From Acetivibrio sp. MSJd-27 (GTDB lineage Bacteria; Bacillota; Clostridia; UMGS1840; HGM11507): a stretch of DNA of 32,007 nucleotides. The stretch is from NCBI RefSeq assembly GCF_018918095.1, contig NZ_JAHLPV010000028.1, forward strand, positions 1 through 32,007. The letters are read 5' to 3'. The notes under the pieces were generated by a model. It was not told the origin of the DNA. It saw nothing but the letters and a program-made list of their open reading frames with translations, and did not search any database. Of the stretch, positions 1-10,000 are shown in pieces; positions within the stretch are counted from its first letter, which is position 1, and each line of letters opens with the position of its first letter. The translations under genes and the position numbers were made by a program.

Positions 1-183
1 ATAGGTGTAACACCTCTGTTCCATTCCCTCCATACCATGATATTGATATTTTGCTACCCATTTGCTGATATCGCTTTTATGAATACAATATGTTTCTGAT
101 ATCTCATCAATGGATTTTCCTTTTTCCAATATCAAACTCACGATTTCCATTTTCAATTCCACTGTATATTTTCTTTTCCCCAT
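1..183 (-). CDS. IS3-family transposase OrfA (HTH subunit), partial
   Basis: Sixty-one codons are visible, starting at ATG 183-181 behind a GGGGGGT ribosome-binding site; the 3' end lies outside the window. The peptide begins MGKRKYTVELKMEIVSLIL and carries a helix-turn-helix (SIDEISETYCIHKSDISKWV, about residues 25-44), the usual layout of IS3 OrfA, which binds the terminal repeats and is normally fused to the DDE OrfB by -1 frameshifting. Whether the element is intact cannot be judged. It is transcribed away from the surface-protein operon to its right. Confidence 0.7.
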   Translation of the reverse strand, partial: MGKRKYTVELKMEIVSLILEKGKSIDEISETYCIHKSDISKWVAKYQYHGMEGMEQRCYTY

Positions 184-193
184 AAAAAGTACC

Positions 194-248
194 CCCCAAT
201 TATTAGATGGTTATGATTTTATTTTATCATATTGTCTAATATTTGGGG
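194..248. repeat. Inverted repeat between IS end and OrfA
   Basis: CCCCAATTATTAGA (194-207) faces TCTAATATTTGGGG (235-248), a 14-bp inverted repeat with one mismatch and a 27-nt AT-rich spacer. It lies between the presumed IS end and the OrfA start. It may be a transposase site or a transcript fold that limits expression; the role is inferred. Confidence 0.5.
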
Positions 249-372
249 AGCACTTCATTTTTACCGGCTCTTATGTATACAACTGCTTTCATTTTTGGCT
301 TATTACGCTATTTTCTATACTCCTATTATATCATATTTCGCATGATTCGAATAGACTTTTTTACAAAAATTT

Positions 373-401
373 GACCGCTGACTTTGCCTTTGTCAGCGGT
401 C
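373..401 (-). terminator. Intrinsic terminator of the surface-protein operon
   Basis: A perfect 10-bp stem (GACCGCTGAC and GTCAGCGGTC) with a 9-nt loop lies about 55 nt past the stop of the SLH protein gene. On the minus strand it is followed by AAATTTTTG, a short U tract in RNA. It is probably the last terminator of the TetR-led operon. Confidence 0.7.
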
Positions 402-403
402 TG

Positions 404-430
404 ATCCCCGTTTGATAATCAAACGGGGAT
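404..430 (-). terminator. Second hairpin, tandem with the terminator
   Basis: A perfect 12-bp stem (ATCCCCGTTTGA and TCAAACGGGGAT) with a 3-nt loop lies 27 nt after the SLH gene stop and just before the next hairpin. On the minus strand it lacks a U tract; on the plus strand TTTG follows. It probably stabilises the 3' end of the transcript or acts with its neighbour as a bidirectional terminator. Confidence 0.55.
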
Positions 431-456
431 TTTGAATATAACATTAAACTACGGTT

Positions 457-3400
457 TTACTTGTTTGCTTCTGAAAATCTCTGCAGTATTGCTGCGGTTT
501 CCGCTCTTGTTGCATTGTCCTGCGGATTGAGGGTTTTATCTGTCTTGCCTTTGATAAGTCCCATACCAACGGCATACTGAACGGAAGCTACCGCATATTC
601 GGATATGCTTTCTGCGTCATCGTATGAAAGTATATTTGTATTTTCACCGGCGCTGACGTCATAACCCTTGTACTGTGCATATCTGTGAATAATTGCCGCT
701 ATCTGCTCTCTTGTAATACTGTCGTCGGGCGCAAATTCCGTTTCAGATATACCCTTTACAATTCCGTTTTTGATTGCCCATGCAACTGCATTTGCATAAT
801 ATGCATTATCCGCAACGTCACTGAATATATTTTCGCCTTCCTGTTTTTCGCCGTCAATTCTATGCAGAATTGTTACAAACATCGCTCTTGTAACGGCTGT
901 CTGAGGCTCAAATTTCGTATCTGATGTGCCAAGCATAAACTTGTTTTCAAAAGCGCTCTTTACATATGGATAGAACCAGTCGGATTCAATAACGTCTGTA
1001 AACGGAAGCGGTGATTTCTTTGCGAAAACAACCTTAACTTCGGTATCTTCTTTTACGGATTTTATGGTATAAATCTCGTTTCTGCCGACTGATTTACCGT
1101 TTATCAGCATATCTGCCACAGTGTATCCGTCGTCCGGAATTGCTGTGATTGTAACACTGTTTCCACTGTACACCTTGTTTTGCGAAAGCTCAACCCTGCC
1201 GTGCTCTGTATCCAGAGCGATGACCGTGTATACTCTTGCTGAGCCGCCGCTGCTTCTGCTCTGTCCGTCGTTTCGCCAGAAATCGGATATTGCCTGCATA
1301 AGCTTTGTGACGCCGTCTGTAAAGTCGCTCTCTGCAACCTGCGGATTGTTTATAAGAGTTTCAGCCTCATCTATTGCCGCCTGCAGCGCATTGATTTTGC
1401 CTGCCGACGCATTCGGATTATTTGCAATAATACTCTTTGCTTCTTCGATTTTTTCCGCAAGGTCGGACTTGGAATTGTTTCCTATGTTTACAACAACGTA
1501 ATCGGAAAGCCCCTCCGTGCGCGAACCGTTTGAAGTTTCGGCATTTGCTGTTGCAAGCTTTGCTTTAACCGCCGTTTCTCTCGGAATAAGCGCCGTTATT
1601 TTGCCGCCGTTTATCTGTATTGCGCTCTTTTCGTATAAGATACTCCAGTCGATTAAATCCGGATCAATATTAAATGCTTTGCCGTTTTCGGTAACAGCTG
1701 CCACGGTAAGCATTGCAGTCCGGCCGTTTTTGATGTTAATTACTTTTTCTCCGTTTTCATTCGGAGTAATTTCATTGCCGTCAAGATAAATCTTCAGCGA
1801 GTCAAATGAAAATCCGCCTGTCCTTACCGCATAAACTGTCATCTGCGAAACATTGCCCGCCTTGTCTGTTGCAGTGAGCAAATGTTCCTTAAACAATTCA
1901 TCTGCGCCGAGTGTTTTTTCTATTTTAAAACTTCCGTTGGACGCTATTGCCACGCCTTCGTCCGCCTCGCTGATTTTTACGCCGTCAAGCATCAGCTCTG
2001 CCGATTTTTCGGTAATTCCCTCAATGGTATATTTGCCGTTTTCATCAGCAATGACCGTATTTGCACCAAAGACCACCGTTATGTCATCCGTACCCATTTT
2101 TCTGTCAATACTTTTTTGTGAAAGTGACAAAACAGGAGCGGATGAATCAATTGTAAAGCCAAGGTACGCATTTTCAACATCTGTGATTTCGCTGCCCTTT
2201 ATGTGGTCTTTTGACGAAGTATATGCCGTGAAGTTAACAACATAATCTCCGTCGTCAAGGTCGTCTAACACAAATTTCCAGTTCTTTCTGAAGTAGGAAA
2301 AATCCGCGTCATTCGGATTCGGATCGACACCAAAGGCATAGACCTTACCGCCGTTTAAATCCATTTCCATAAACACATCATTTTCAAAGACATATTCTAT
2401 CACAACGTCCTTGACATTTGTGTTAATCTCATTGCCCGAAGTATCGAAATTAACCTTTACTTCCTTGAGCTTAGGCATATCCGCCACCGGAAGAACAAGT
2501 GAATTTGACGAAACGGTTGCAGTTCCGTAGTAATAATGCGTTTTGTACTCTTCGCCCGACTTTTTGTATTCTTCTCTGAGCGTCTTGATGTTTACATGAT
2601 AGCTTTTGCCTGCCTCAAGAGCCGCTTCCTTCCCGAATACAAAGTTTGCGCCTTTTTCAAACTGACCGATGTTATTTTCAAGCACCGTTCCGTCCTCGGA
2701 AACGATTTCCGCGAGATAGTGCGTGTAGTCTGCGTCACCGGGATCGGTAACCTTTACAAAGATTTCACCGTTGCCGCCGTATGCGATTTTTACGCCCGAA
2801 ACCTCTTTGGGAAGATTGCTGTTTTTAAATTTGAATCCCGTGTTGCTTACGGCAAGGCTTATTCCCTCGGTTGTAGTAAGAGTTGTAACCGCATAGTATC
2901 TTTCATTCTCGCCTACCGTATCCGGCAGTGAATCCGGAAGAGTTATTTTTTCTGTTGCCGCCGCCGAATTCAATACCACATTTTCTTTATGAAGAATATT
3001 TTTTCCAAGAACATCTCCGTTGTTTTTGCTTGTTTTGATTTTTGAAAGCACGTCTTTGTCCTTTGTGAGATAAACGTCTATTGTGCCTGTCTTGTCACCC
3101 TTTGCGCCGTTTATCTTCCAGCCTGCCGTAACGCTTTGCGTTTTTGTTGCGGGGTCCTCTGCATTGAGCTCTATAGTTGTGCTGTCTTTGTCAAGCTCTG
3201 CGATTTCATCGACGCCGTTCATCTTAAATGTCGTGATTTCAAAATCCTTATCGGCTGCATATTTTACCGTCCAGCTGCCGTCTTTTATCTGCGCTGCATC
3301 CGTTACGGTAACATAAATGAAATTGCCGTCCTCTCGGCTCTGCAAAAGCATATTGCCGTTGCCCATTCCGTCATCGGGTGTAAGCGTTATAATCCTGCCG

Positions 3401-6400
3401 TCCGGATTTATAAGTGTAATATCTTCTGCTGACGGCGTTCCGACGCCGGAATAAGGAATTTCAAGAAGAAGTGCGCTCTGACCGCTTGCGCCGTCAACCT
3501 TGACCTTTGCTTCTTTTTCATTTCCGCCCGCGGATGTGTCTGCAAGAGTTACAACCGAAAGCGCGTAAATGTTCGTTCCGTAGTATGCCGTAACGTCGTC
3601 TGCATTTGCAAGCGACATACCTTCAATTCCTTCGCGGTGCGGAGGACTCAGATCGATGTTTTTGCCGAATGATACGCTTTCGCCCCAGTAATAAATCACG
3701 CCGAAACGTATACCTATAATTTTGATATTGGCGCCGACAAATTCATGCGATACCGCCGCCTCGACTCCGGCAAGCTCTTTTCCGCCGACAAGCGGAATAC
3801 TGTCGGGTATGCATATACTTGCAAATATATAACCGTAGAAATAGTTATCCGCAATGGTTACGGTAATACCTCCGGTTATGAGACCGTCAATAATGCTTGC
3901 GTTTCCGTACAGGTTAAGCTCCCACGGCTCTATCCACCTTGCGCTTATACCTGCCTTTACGTCGATAAGCTTTTCAAGACCTTTTGTCTTAAGCTTCATA
4001 TCTCCGGTAAGCGACAGGCCCTCAAGGCTAACCTTTGCGTTAAAATCGCCTGTCAATACGCCTATCGCTTCAAGGCGCGTAAACAAAAGTATTGTGAGCG
4101 GCGGAAGTTTGTCAAATTCACCGCCGATTGTGTCGGCAAGCCCGTTTATTCCGCCACCGAGACCGGCTATAAAGAGCACCGGCGGCGCAACGGGAATTTT
4201 AAGACCGTCACGGATATAAAATTCTATTTTATCGGGTACGATTACATCTTTGTTTTTAACGTTGACCTGTTTAAATGCAAGGATACCTTCGCACTCGATA
4301 ATTTTGATGTTCAGACCTGCATTTATCTCGTATTCGTTTTCTATCGTGTTGATTTTTACACTTGCGTAAATTCCGGGAGAATTTGCAACAAGCGAGCCCA
4401 GGACGTCCTTTGGAAGCGCAAGCGAGAAAGCGGCGTCAATGCCGATAAATCCCGTATCGCTTACCTTTACATATCCGTCCTCAACATCGCCTTTCTCACC
4501 GAAAAGCACATTGTCTACCTCTGCCGAAAGCTGACCCTCCGACAGCTTCGTGTCCTTTTGGATTTTGTCACCCGTAGAGGTTCTTTTCGGCGGATTTTCG
4601 TCAAACATGCTTGTCATCTCGCCCGAAATATCCTCCTGGTCGGCAGTAAGACTTTCGTCAAACAGATTGTTAAGTTCTTCGCCTATATCCTCCTGGTCGG
4701 CGGTAAGGTCCGGCTGTTCTTTGTTTTTCGGTGCCTTAATCGGTATGCTTATGCTTCCTCCGAAGCCTATTCCGTGAGTGACCATGCCGTCCGAATCGTC
4801 ATACCACTGCGAGCTTAAAACACCGTATTTCAAATCTACGGCAAAGCCGCCGAGCGACTGAATCATGGTTGCCGCTCCGTCAAGAGAAAGATTGAGAGAA
4901 CGCACTGTTACGCCCTGACCGATTGCGTCCGAAAGGCGTTCCTCGTCAAGAGTATACGCAATGCCTTTGGTCGCCGAGATACTCCACTTGCTTCTCCAAA
5001 CGTTTATTGAATTTACAACCTTTAAAAGTCCGTCGCCTTCAACCCTGCAGGAAGAGCCTCTTCTGTAAAGTTTAAGCGGTTTTTCGCCCTCATAGGAAAG
5101 CATGTTGTTTATGATGATGTCGCCCGACTGAAAGTCTGCCTGCCAGAAGGTTTCGCCGGTAGCCGCATCCTTCATCTCGCGGAGGTTGGCGCGGACTGTA
5201 AGCAGAATTTCATGCTGCTTTATGGACTCTTTATCTTTGCCGAAGTTGTATTTTACCGTTTTGCCGTCAAGCCTGCCCTTTGATGCAAGCTCGCCTTTAT
5301 AAAAGCTTAAATATTCGCTTTCGTTTCTGAACGTATGGAAATCATACGAACCTGCCTCAGCCCCGTCGGTTGTGCGGACGAGCGCCGCCATGCCGTAGGA
5401 TTTAAGCTGATATTTTTTGTCTGCCGATACCTGAAGTTTTTGGCTGCATGTTAAGGATTTGCATTTCAGATTATCCTGCAGACGGGTATCGTTTATTTCA
5501 AATACGATTTTATAATCACCCACATAAAGCTGTTCTTCGGTTGTGAATGTAAGCGTTTCGCCCGTTTCATCCAAAAACGCAATGTTTTTCTTATCAATGG
5601 TTACGCTTTCGCCTGTTGTATCATGAACAAGCTTCAGCTCCACGGCCGCGTCGTTTGCCAGTACAGCCTCAAGCGGCTTCATTTTTCCCGAAATCGTTAC
5701 AGCCTTTTCGCCGTCTGTATACACGATTTTGGGATTTATTTTGTTAAACTGGATTTTAGAAACTTCGCCGACAGACGGTAGTATAAGACTTCTCTGCGCC
5801 GCTGTTTCAAAATCCTCCTGATTGCCGTCCGAGAGCGTCTTTACACCGCTTAACGATACATAAACCGTGCCTGCCGTGAGATCGTCCTGGGGAAGCGCTT
5901 TAAGGGTATATTTAAGGGTTTTTATCTCTTTGCCCAGGCCCACATATTTAATCTGTTCCTCTCCGTCAACAAGTTCAAACTGTTTATCGTCAACAGTGAG
6001 ATTTACCACTACATTGCTAAGCTCTGCTGCATTGTCAACGGTATTGTCAATGTTAACGGTAACATTGATTTTGCCGTCGTTTTTGTATGACTTTTTGTCT
6101 GCGGAAAGCTCAACGCGCTCTGCCGTGATGTCAATGCCCATTGCCTCGCCGGTGGTATTTGAAAAGTTACCCACACCGTAGAGCATTTCCCCGGTAAAGC
6201 TTTCGCCGTTTTGCAGGGTATTGTTTTCCCAGTAAATTGCCGCCGCACTGTCCGGCTCGCGGTAGTCATTTGAATAGTTCGTAAAATCGCAGTACGGGTC
6301 GGGTGTGTAGTCGTAGCGTACATTCGCAAGGTTTGCCCAGTGTCCGAGTATAACCTTGCTCGGTCTTGTTCCCCCGTTCCAGCCCTGCGCCTGCATCAGA

Positions 6401-7068
6401 ATGTACGAAAGCCTCGTCGGGTTTGTGAGCGAATCCACGCTTCGTATCTGCTGCGGAATAGCGTCCTGCGAAAACTCCGTTTCGGTAAACGTAGGCTGTA
6501 TATCTTTGTCAATTACAAAATACGGTGCGTCAATCCTGTTTCCGAGAGCGGTGTCAAGAAGAAGTCTTACGCTGACATCTTCATTTTTTCCGCTGTTGTT
6601 TTCAACCTTGAATGACAGACCGACATTTCCGGTAGTATTGCTGTCATTGTTGTGGTCAAGAGCCGCAGTGAGAGTCACTGTTACGCCCTTTATTGTCCAC
6701 GGGATTTCTATGAGCCTGTTTTGCTCGCCCACCTTAACCGTGCCGAGTGATGACTCTATACTGAAAAACGAATAGTTCTGCCCGAAGATATAGTCCTTAT
6801 CCCCTATCCGCACGGTTATAAAAGATGTTCCGTTGCTGCGCTCCTTATCCTCGGCATATAAAAGAGGAATGTTGTCGTCAAGCACTTTTTGAGGATTTCC
6901 CTCGGCGGTTTCTATCGCGAAACCGCCCGTTTTTTGGTTAAAAGTGAAGCTTAAATACTCGTTTGAAATTTTATACTCGTCCTCGTCTGCAAATGCAACT
7001 CCGGGAAAAACCGAAACAAGAACGGCGAGTATCAGAATATATGATATAGCTTTCTTAAATACGTTCAT
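457..7068 (-). CDS. Giant secreted surface protein with C-terminal SLH domains
   Basis: The 2203-residue protein starts with a signal peptide (residues 1-27, cleavage after AFA). A long beta-rich region of no recognised family follows. Near the C-terminus are a FIVAR-like helical segment (about 1865-1930), a bacterial repeat of the InlB B/Flg_new type (about 1945-2015) and three SLH domains (about 2020-2203, with TRAMF, TREQI and TRAET motifs). SLH triplets bind pyruvylated secondary cell-wall polymer, so the protein should be displayed on the cell surface. It starts 18 nt after the upstream giant gene, with a GGGGGGA site about 11 nt before the ATG, so the two are co-transcribed. Around residues 795-850 a short acidic unit (LTADQEDI...FDE) occurs twice. 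Ligand or enzymatic activity is unknown; no catalytic domain was recognised. Confidence 0.85.
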   Translation of the reverse strand: MNVFKKAISYILILAVLVSVFPGVAFADEDEYKISNEYLSFTFNQKTGGFAIETAEGNPQKVLDDNIPLLYAEDKERSNGTSFITVRIGDKDYIFGQNYSFFSIESSLGTVKVGEQNRLIEIPWTIKGVTVTLTAALDHNNDSNTTGNVGLSFKVENNSGKNEDVSVRLLLDTALGNRIDAPYFVIDKDIQPTFTETEFSQDAIPQQIRSVDSLTNPTRLSYILMQAQGWNGGTRPSKVILGHWANLANVRYDYTPDPYCDFTNYSNDYREPDSAAAIYWENNTLQNGESFTGEMLYGVGNFSNTTGEAMGIDITAERVELSADKKSYKNDGKINVTVNIDNTVDNAAELSNVVVNLTVDDKQFELVDGEEQIKYVGLGKEIKTLKYTLKALPQDDLTAGTVYVSLSGVKTLSDGNQEDFETAAQRSLILPSVGEVSKIQFNKINPKIVYTDGEKAVTISGKMKPLEAVLANDAAVELKLVHDTTGESVTIDKKNIAFLDETGETLTFTTEEQLYVGDYKIVFEINDTRLQDNLKCKSLTCSQKLQVSADKKYQLKSYGMAALVRTTDGAEAGSYDFHTFRNESEYLSFYKGELASKGRLDGKTVKYNFGKDKESIKQHEILLTVRANLREMKDAATGETFWQADFQSGDIIINNMLSYEGEKPLKLYRRGSSCRVEGDGLLKVVNSINVWRSKWSISATKGIAYTLDEERLSDAIGQGVTVRSLNLSLDGAATMIQSLGGFAVDLKYGVLSSQWYDDSDGMVTHGIGFGGSISIPIKAPKNKEQPDLTADQEDIGEELNNLFDESLTADQEDISGEMTSMFDENPPKRTSTGDKIQKDTKLSEGQLSAEVDNVLFGEKGDVEDGYVKVSDTGFIGIDAAFSLALPKDVLGSLVANSPGIYASVKINTIENEYEINAGLNIKIIECEGILAFKQVNVKNKDVIVPDKIEFYIRDGLKIPVAPPVLFIAGLGGGINGLADTIGGEFDKLPPLTILLFTRLEAIGVLTGDFNAKVSLEGLSLTGDMKLKTKGLEKLIDVKAGISARWIEPWELNLYGNASIIDGLITGGITVTIADNYFYGYIFASICIPDSIPLVGGKELAGVEAAVSHEFVGANIKIIGIRFGVIYYWGESVSFGKNIDLSPPHREGIEGMSLANADDVTAYYGTNIYALSVVTLADTSAGGNEKEAKVKVDGASGQSALLLEIPYSGVGTPSAEDITLINPDGRIITLTPDDGMGNGNMLLQSREDGNFIYVTVTDAAQIKDGSWTVKYAADKDFEITTFKMNGVDEIAELDKDSTTIELNAEDPATKTQSVTAGWKINGAKGDKTGTIDVYLTKDKDVLSKIKTSKNNGDVLGKNILHKENVVLNSAAATEKITLPDSLPDTVGENERYYAVTTLTTTEGISLAVSNTGFKFKNSNLPKEVSGVKIAYGGNGEIFVKVTDPGDADYTHYLAEIVSEDGTVLENNIGQFEKGANFVFGKEAALEAGKSYHVNIKTLREEYKKSGEEYKTHYYYGTATVSSNSLVLPVADMPKLKEVKVNFDTSGNEINTNVKDVVIEYVFENDVFMEMDLNGGKVYAFGVDPNPNDADFSYFRKNWKFVLDDLDDGDYVVNFTAYTSSKDHIKGSEITDVENAYLGFTIDSSAPVLSLSQKSIDRKMGTDDITVVFGANTVIADENGKYTIEGITEKSAELMLDGVKISEADEGVAIASNGSFKIEKTLGADELFKEHLLTATDKAGNVSQMTVYAVRTGGFSFDSLKIYLDGNEITPNENGEKVINIKNGRTAMLTVAAVTENGKAFNIDPDLIDWSILYEKSAIQINGGKITALIPRETAVKAKLATANAETSNGSRTEGLSDYVVVNIGNNSKSDLAEKIEEAKSIIANNPNASAGKINALQAAIDEAETLINNPQVAESDFTDGVTKLMQAISDFWRNDGQSRSSGGSARVYTVIALDTEHGRVELSQNKVYSGNSVTITAIPDDGYTVADMLINGKSVGRNEIYTIKSVKEDTEVKVVFAKKSPLPFTDVIESDWFYPYVKSAFENKFMLGTSDTKFEPQTAVTRAMFVTILHRIDGEKQEGENIFSDVADNAYYANAVAWAIKNGIVKGISETEFAPDDSITREQIAAIIHRYAQYKGYDVSAGENTNILSYDDAESISEYAVASVQYAVGMGLIKGKTDKTLNPQDNATRAETAAILQRFSEANK

Positions 7069-7086
7069 TCTTTTTCACTCCCCCCT

Positions 7087-10000
7087 TTAATTACTCAGAT
7101 ATACGCAAAGTGTAAAGTAATCGCGCTTGTCGGTCTGAACATAGAAGGTATACCAGCCTTCGGAAAGGTCCGGAACCTCAAAATCGCCGTTTTCGTTTTT
7201 ACTTACCATTATGCCGTCTTTTTTCATCTGTCCCATTGTTTTAACGCCGCTTTGGTACCTTACATATGCTGTTCCGGAAAAGTTTGCAAGCGATATTTTT
7301 ATACTGCTGCCGGTAACTTCGCTTCGTCCGGCAAAGTCCGGAAGCGAGCCGTTTACAAATGCGACCGTGTCATTAATGCCCACAAGACGGATTGTTCTCT
7401 TTGCAGTCATTGTGTTATGAGCCGAATCCGTTACCTTGTAGGTAACTGTATACGGTTTGCTTGAGTCAAATTTGTTTTGGCTCAAATCGCTTGCATTAAA
7501 TCCGCCCCAGTCTATCTCTACATTTTCGGTAAGGTCTGTCTTTTTGCCGTTAAACACATCATATGCCTTATATGCAGTGTACTTGCCGTCCTTTACATAT
7601 TTGAGCATGCTTATGTCATAGTCGGAGTTCATTTGTGGATTTTCATAAAATACCAATTCCGCCCCCAGTTCCGAAAGGTCTATTACAGGTGCGGTCTTGT
7701 CGATAATCTCAATATCGATGCCGTAGCTTGCCGTAAGCCCGTTTTTCTTTTCCGTGTTGAAAATAAACAGTCCGTTCCGGTCGTAAACCTTTTCCTTTAC
7801 CTTGTCATAACCGTCATTGCTGCCGATAAGACGCGTATCGTCATCGGTTTCGACAGTTACCGTAACGTCTTTGTTTGTAATCTTGTGTATATCCGAGCCT
7901 ACGATATAGCCTGCCGTACCGTCAACGGGAGTTTTCTGCCCGTTTGCGGTTTTTGTAACCCAGTTTTCGCCGTCAAACTCGTCATAATCATAGCTCCATT
8001 TTACACTTGTGATTTTCGGAGCCTTTTTGTCTATACCGTCAATGTTGATTGAAACGAAAGACGACAGACCTTCTTTGTCATGAACCTTAAAGGTATAGTT
8101 GCCGTTTTCGTAGAATGTGTAGCTGTTTTTATTCCCGTCCTCATCCGCAACCGGCTTTGTTATACCGCCGTAGGTTACGAATATGTCGGATTCTTTTCTT
8201 TGCAGATCCATTGCGCTTGTCAGAACGTCAACCTTATCAAAGGTTACCGAAACAACCGATGGGTCTGTGGTTGTATCATATACCGGTTCGAGAACAGGAG
8301 GAGTTTTGTCAATATTTTTCACTGCCACAATAAGCGGATTATCACTGTTTGAATTGCCGTAATCGTCCTCATAGCAAACTCCGACAGTTCCCGATTTTGT
8401 AAACGTTATGACAGATGTGCTGTAATTTACGCTGTAATCCGCCGCCGTAAGCGGTGCGACAGGTTCAATGTTTACAATCTTTACATTCGGTTTTGAAAAG
8501 CTTACGGTTGCGTTTACCGGACGCGAGGTATATTCCTCCGTGCTGTAGGTAACTGTCGCCTCAGGTATAACAGTGTTGATGTTTTTAATGTTAAAGCTTT
8601 TTACCGTTTTGTTTGCAACCCTGTCAAAAAGCGTTATGCTGTATGTGCCGTTTTGAGAAATATCGCCTTTGTATACCGCATATTTTACTTTTTCCGTTCC
8701 CTCGGTGCCGAGCTCATATTCTTCAATCTTAGTAAGTGTAACTTCATCCGCTCCGCTTGTAAGCTTAACTGTTCCTATTCCGCTTTTTGCGTCCGAAACG
8801 GTAACGGTAACCTCAACGGGTTTATTTGTCTTTGATGTTGTCGAAAGCTTGTAATCAACCGTACCCGGTTCGTTGTCAAAGTTTTTGAGCGAAACGTTAA
8901 CGTCTGCGCGATAGTTGTACTTATCTTTGAGATTGAAGGTAAACTCATTTTGGTAGCTGTTTAATATCTTCTCATTGCTTCTGTTATTGTTTGTAACCGC
9001 AAGTGCTCTTTCTTCTCCGCGGCTTCCTTCCGGAATCTCTATTACCGCTTTTGCATTTTTGTAATATGTATTTTCAATGTCGGTAAATTCTTCCCAGCTG
9101 CCTTCGGAATTTTCAAAGAAGTATTTGACATTGTAGTCCTTACCCTCTTCTATAGGCATTTTGTAAATTATGCCGACTGTCGAAAGTCCGCTCTCGCTTC
9201 CGCCGCTATCGCCTCCGGCTCTGAAATAGATGCCGGGGTATGCGTCTGCGCCGCAGGTGTTTGTAAATATTCCCGCTTTCTTTAGCGAATAAGCGTCGGT
9301 GAAGGTATAGGTAAGTGTTTTTTCGCCGTATATGTCGCCGTCGCCGAAGTATTCAATCTTGACGGGAATAGGTTTTGCCGCTAAAACAGGTGCTCCGTTT
9401 TCTTCGTCATATTCTTCGACGCCGCCCATATGTTCGTTTCCGTCCCAACTCCAGTATTCTGTGGGGTTTCCGTTTTCATCCGTCATAGGAACGTAAACCT
9501 CTTCATAACCGCCGTCGGGCGTCATATACACCACTGCCAGTATCTTGCCTATGCCCGATTCCTTATCCTGCGCACGGAGTGTATATGTTACATCTTCGGG
9601 TGTGGGATGCGGTACGAGCGCGGTATAAAATTCGCCGTTTCCGTAATCAACCGTTTCATAGGTTAAGACCTCCGGAGTAACCGACCATTTAATTATCGGA
9701 GCGTCATTGTCAATACCGCTTAAAACAACGCTTCTTTCCGCCACCTGACCGGGGTCGCTGATGTCTGCATTTCTCTGGAACGCACGAACGTTTATGATAC
9801 GCTCAGTAACGTCCGAAAGCCTGTAATATCCGCTGCCGTCGTCGATTTCGATAGGTTTCAGACTGTACACAAGCTTCGTATAACCCTTTATTTCGCCATT
9901 ATCATACGGATCGTCCTCCGACGGTTCTCTTGAGTAAACCGCATAATCTTTTGACGAATATTCGCTGAATATAAGGCCGTTTGTGTACCATGCTTCAATA

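Larger units (their letters stand above)
1..257 (-). mobile_element. 5' end of an IS3-family insertion sequence, cut by the window edge
   Basis: The minus strand begins with a terminus-like sequence starting TGAAGTGCTCCCC (257 down to 245), followed by a TTAGACA motif and then a small helix-turn-helix ORF running off the left edge. TG-initial ends with a CCC block and a TTAGACA-like motif are typical of IS150-group IS3 elements. Only one end lies in the window, so target duplication and the second ORF cannot be checked. The boundary at 257 is inferred from this resemblance. Confidence 0.6.

Noticed and set aside
3745-4818. A 357-codon plus-strand open frame inside the SLH giant gene
   Set aside because: It is antisense to a frame with a signal peptide and SLH domains, its translation is Cys/Tyr/Arg-rich without any domain, and it has no ribosome-binding site. 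It is a codon-bias shadow.
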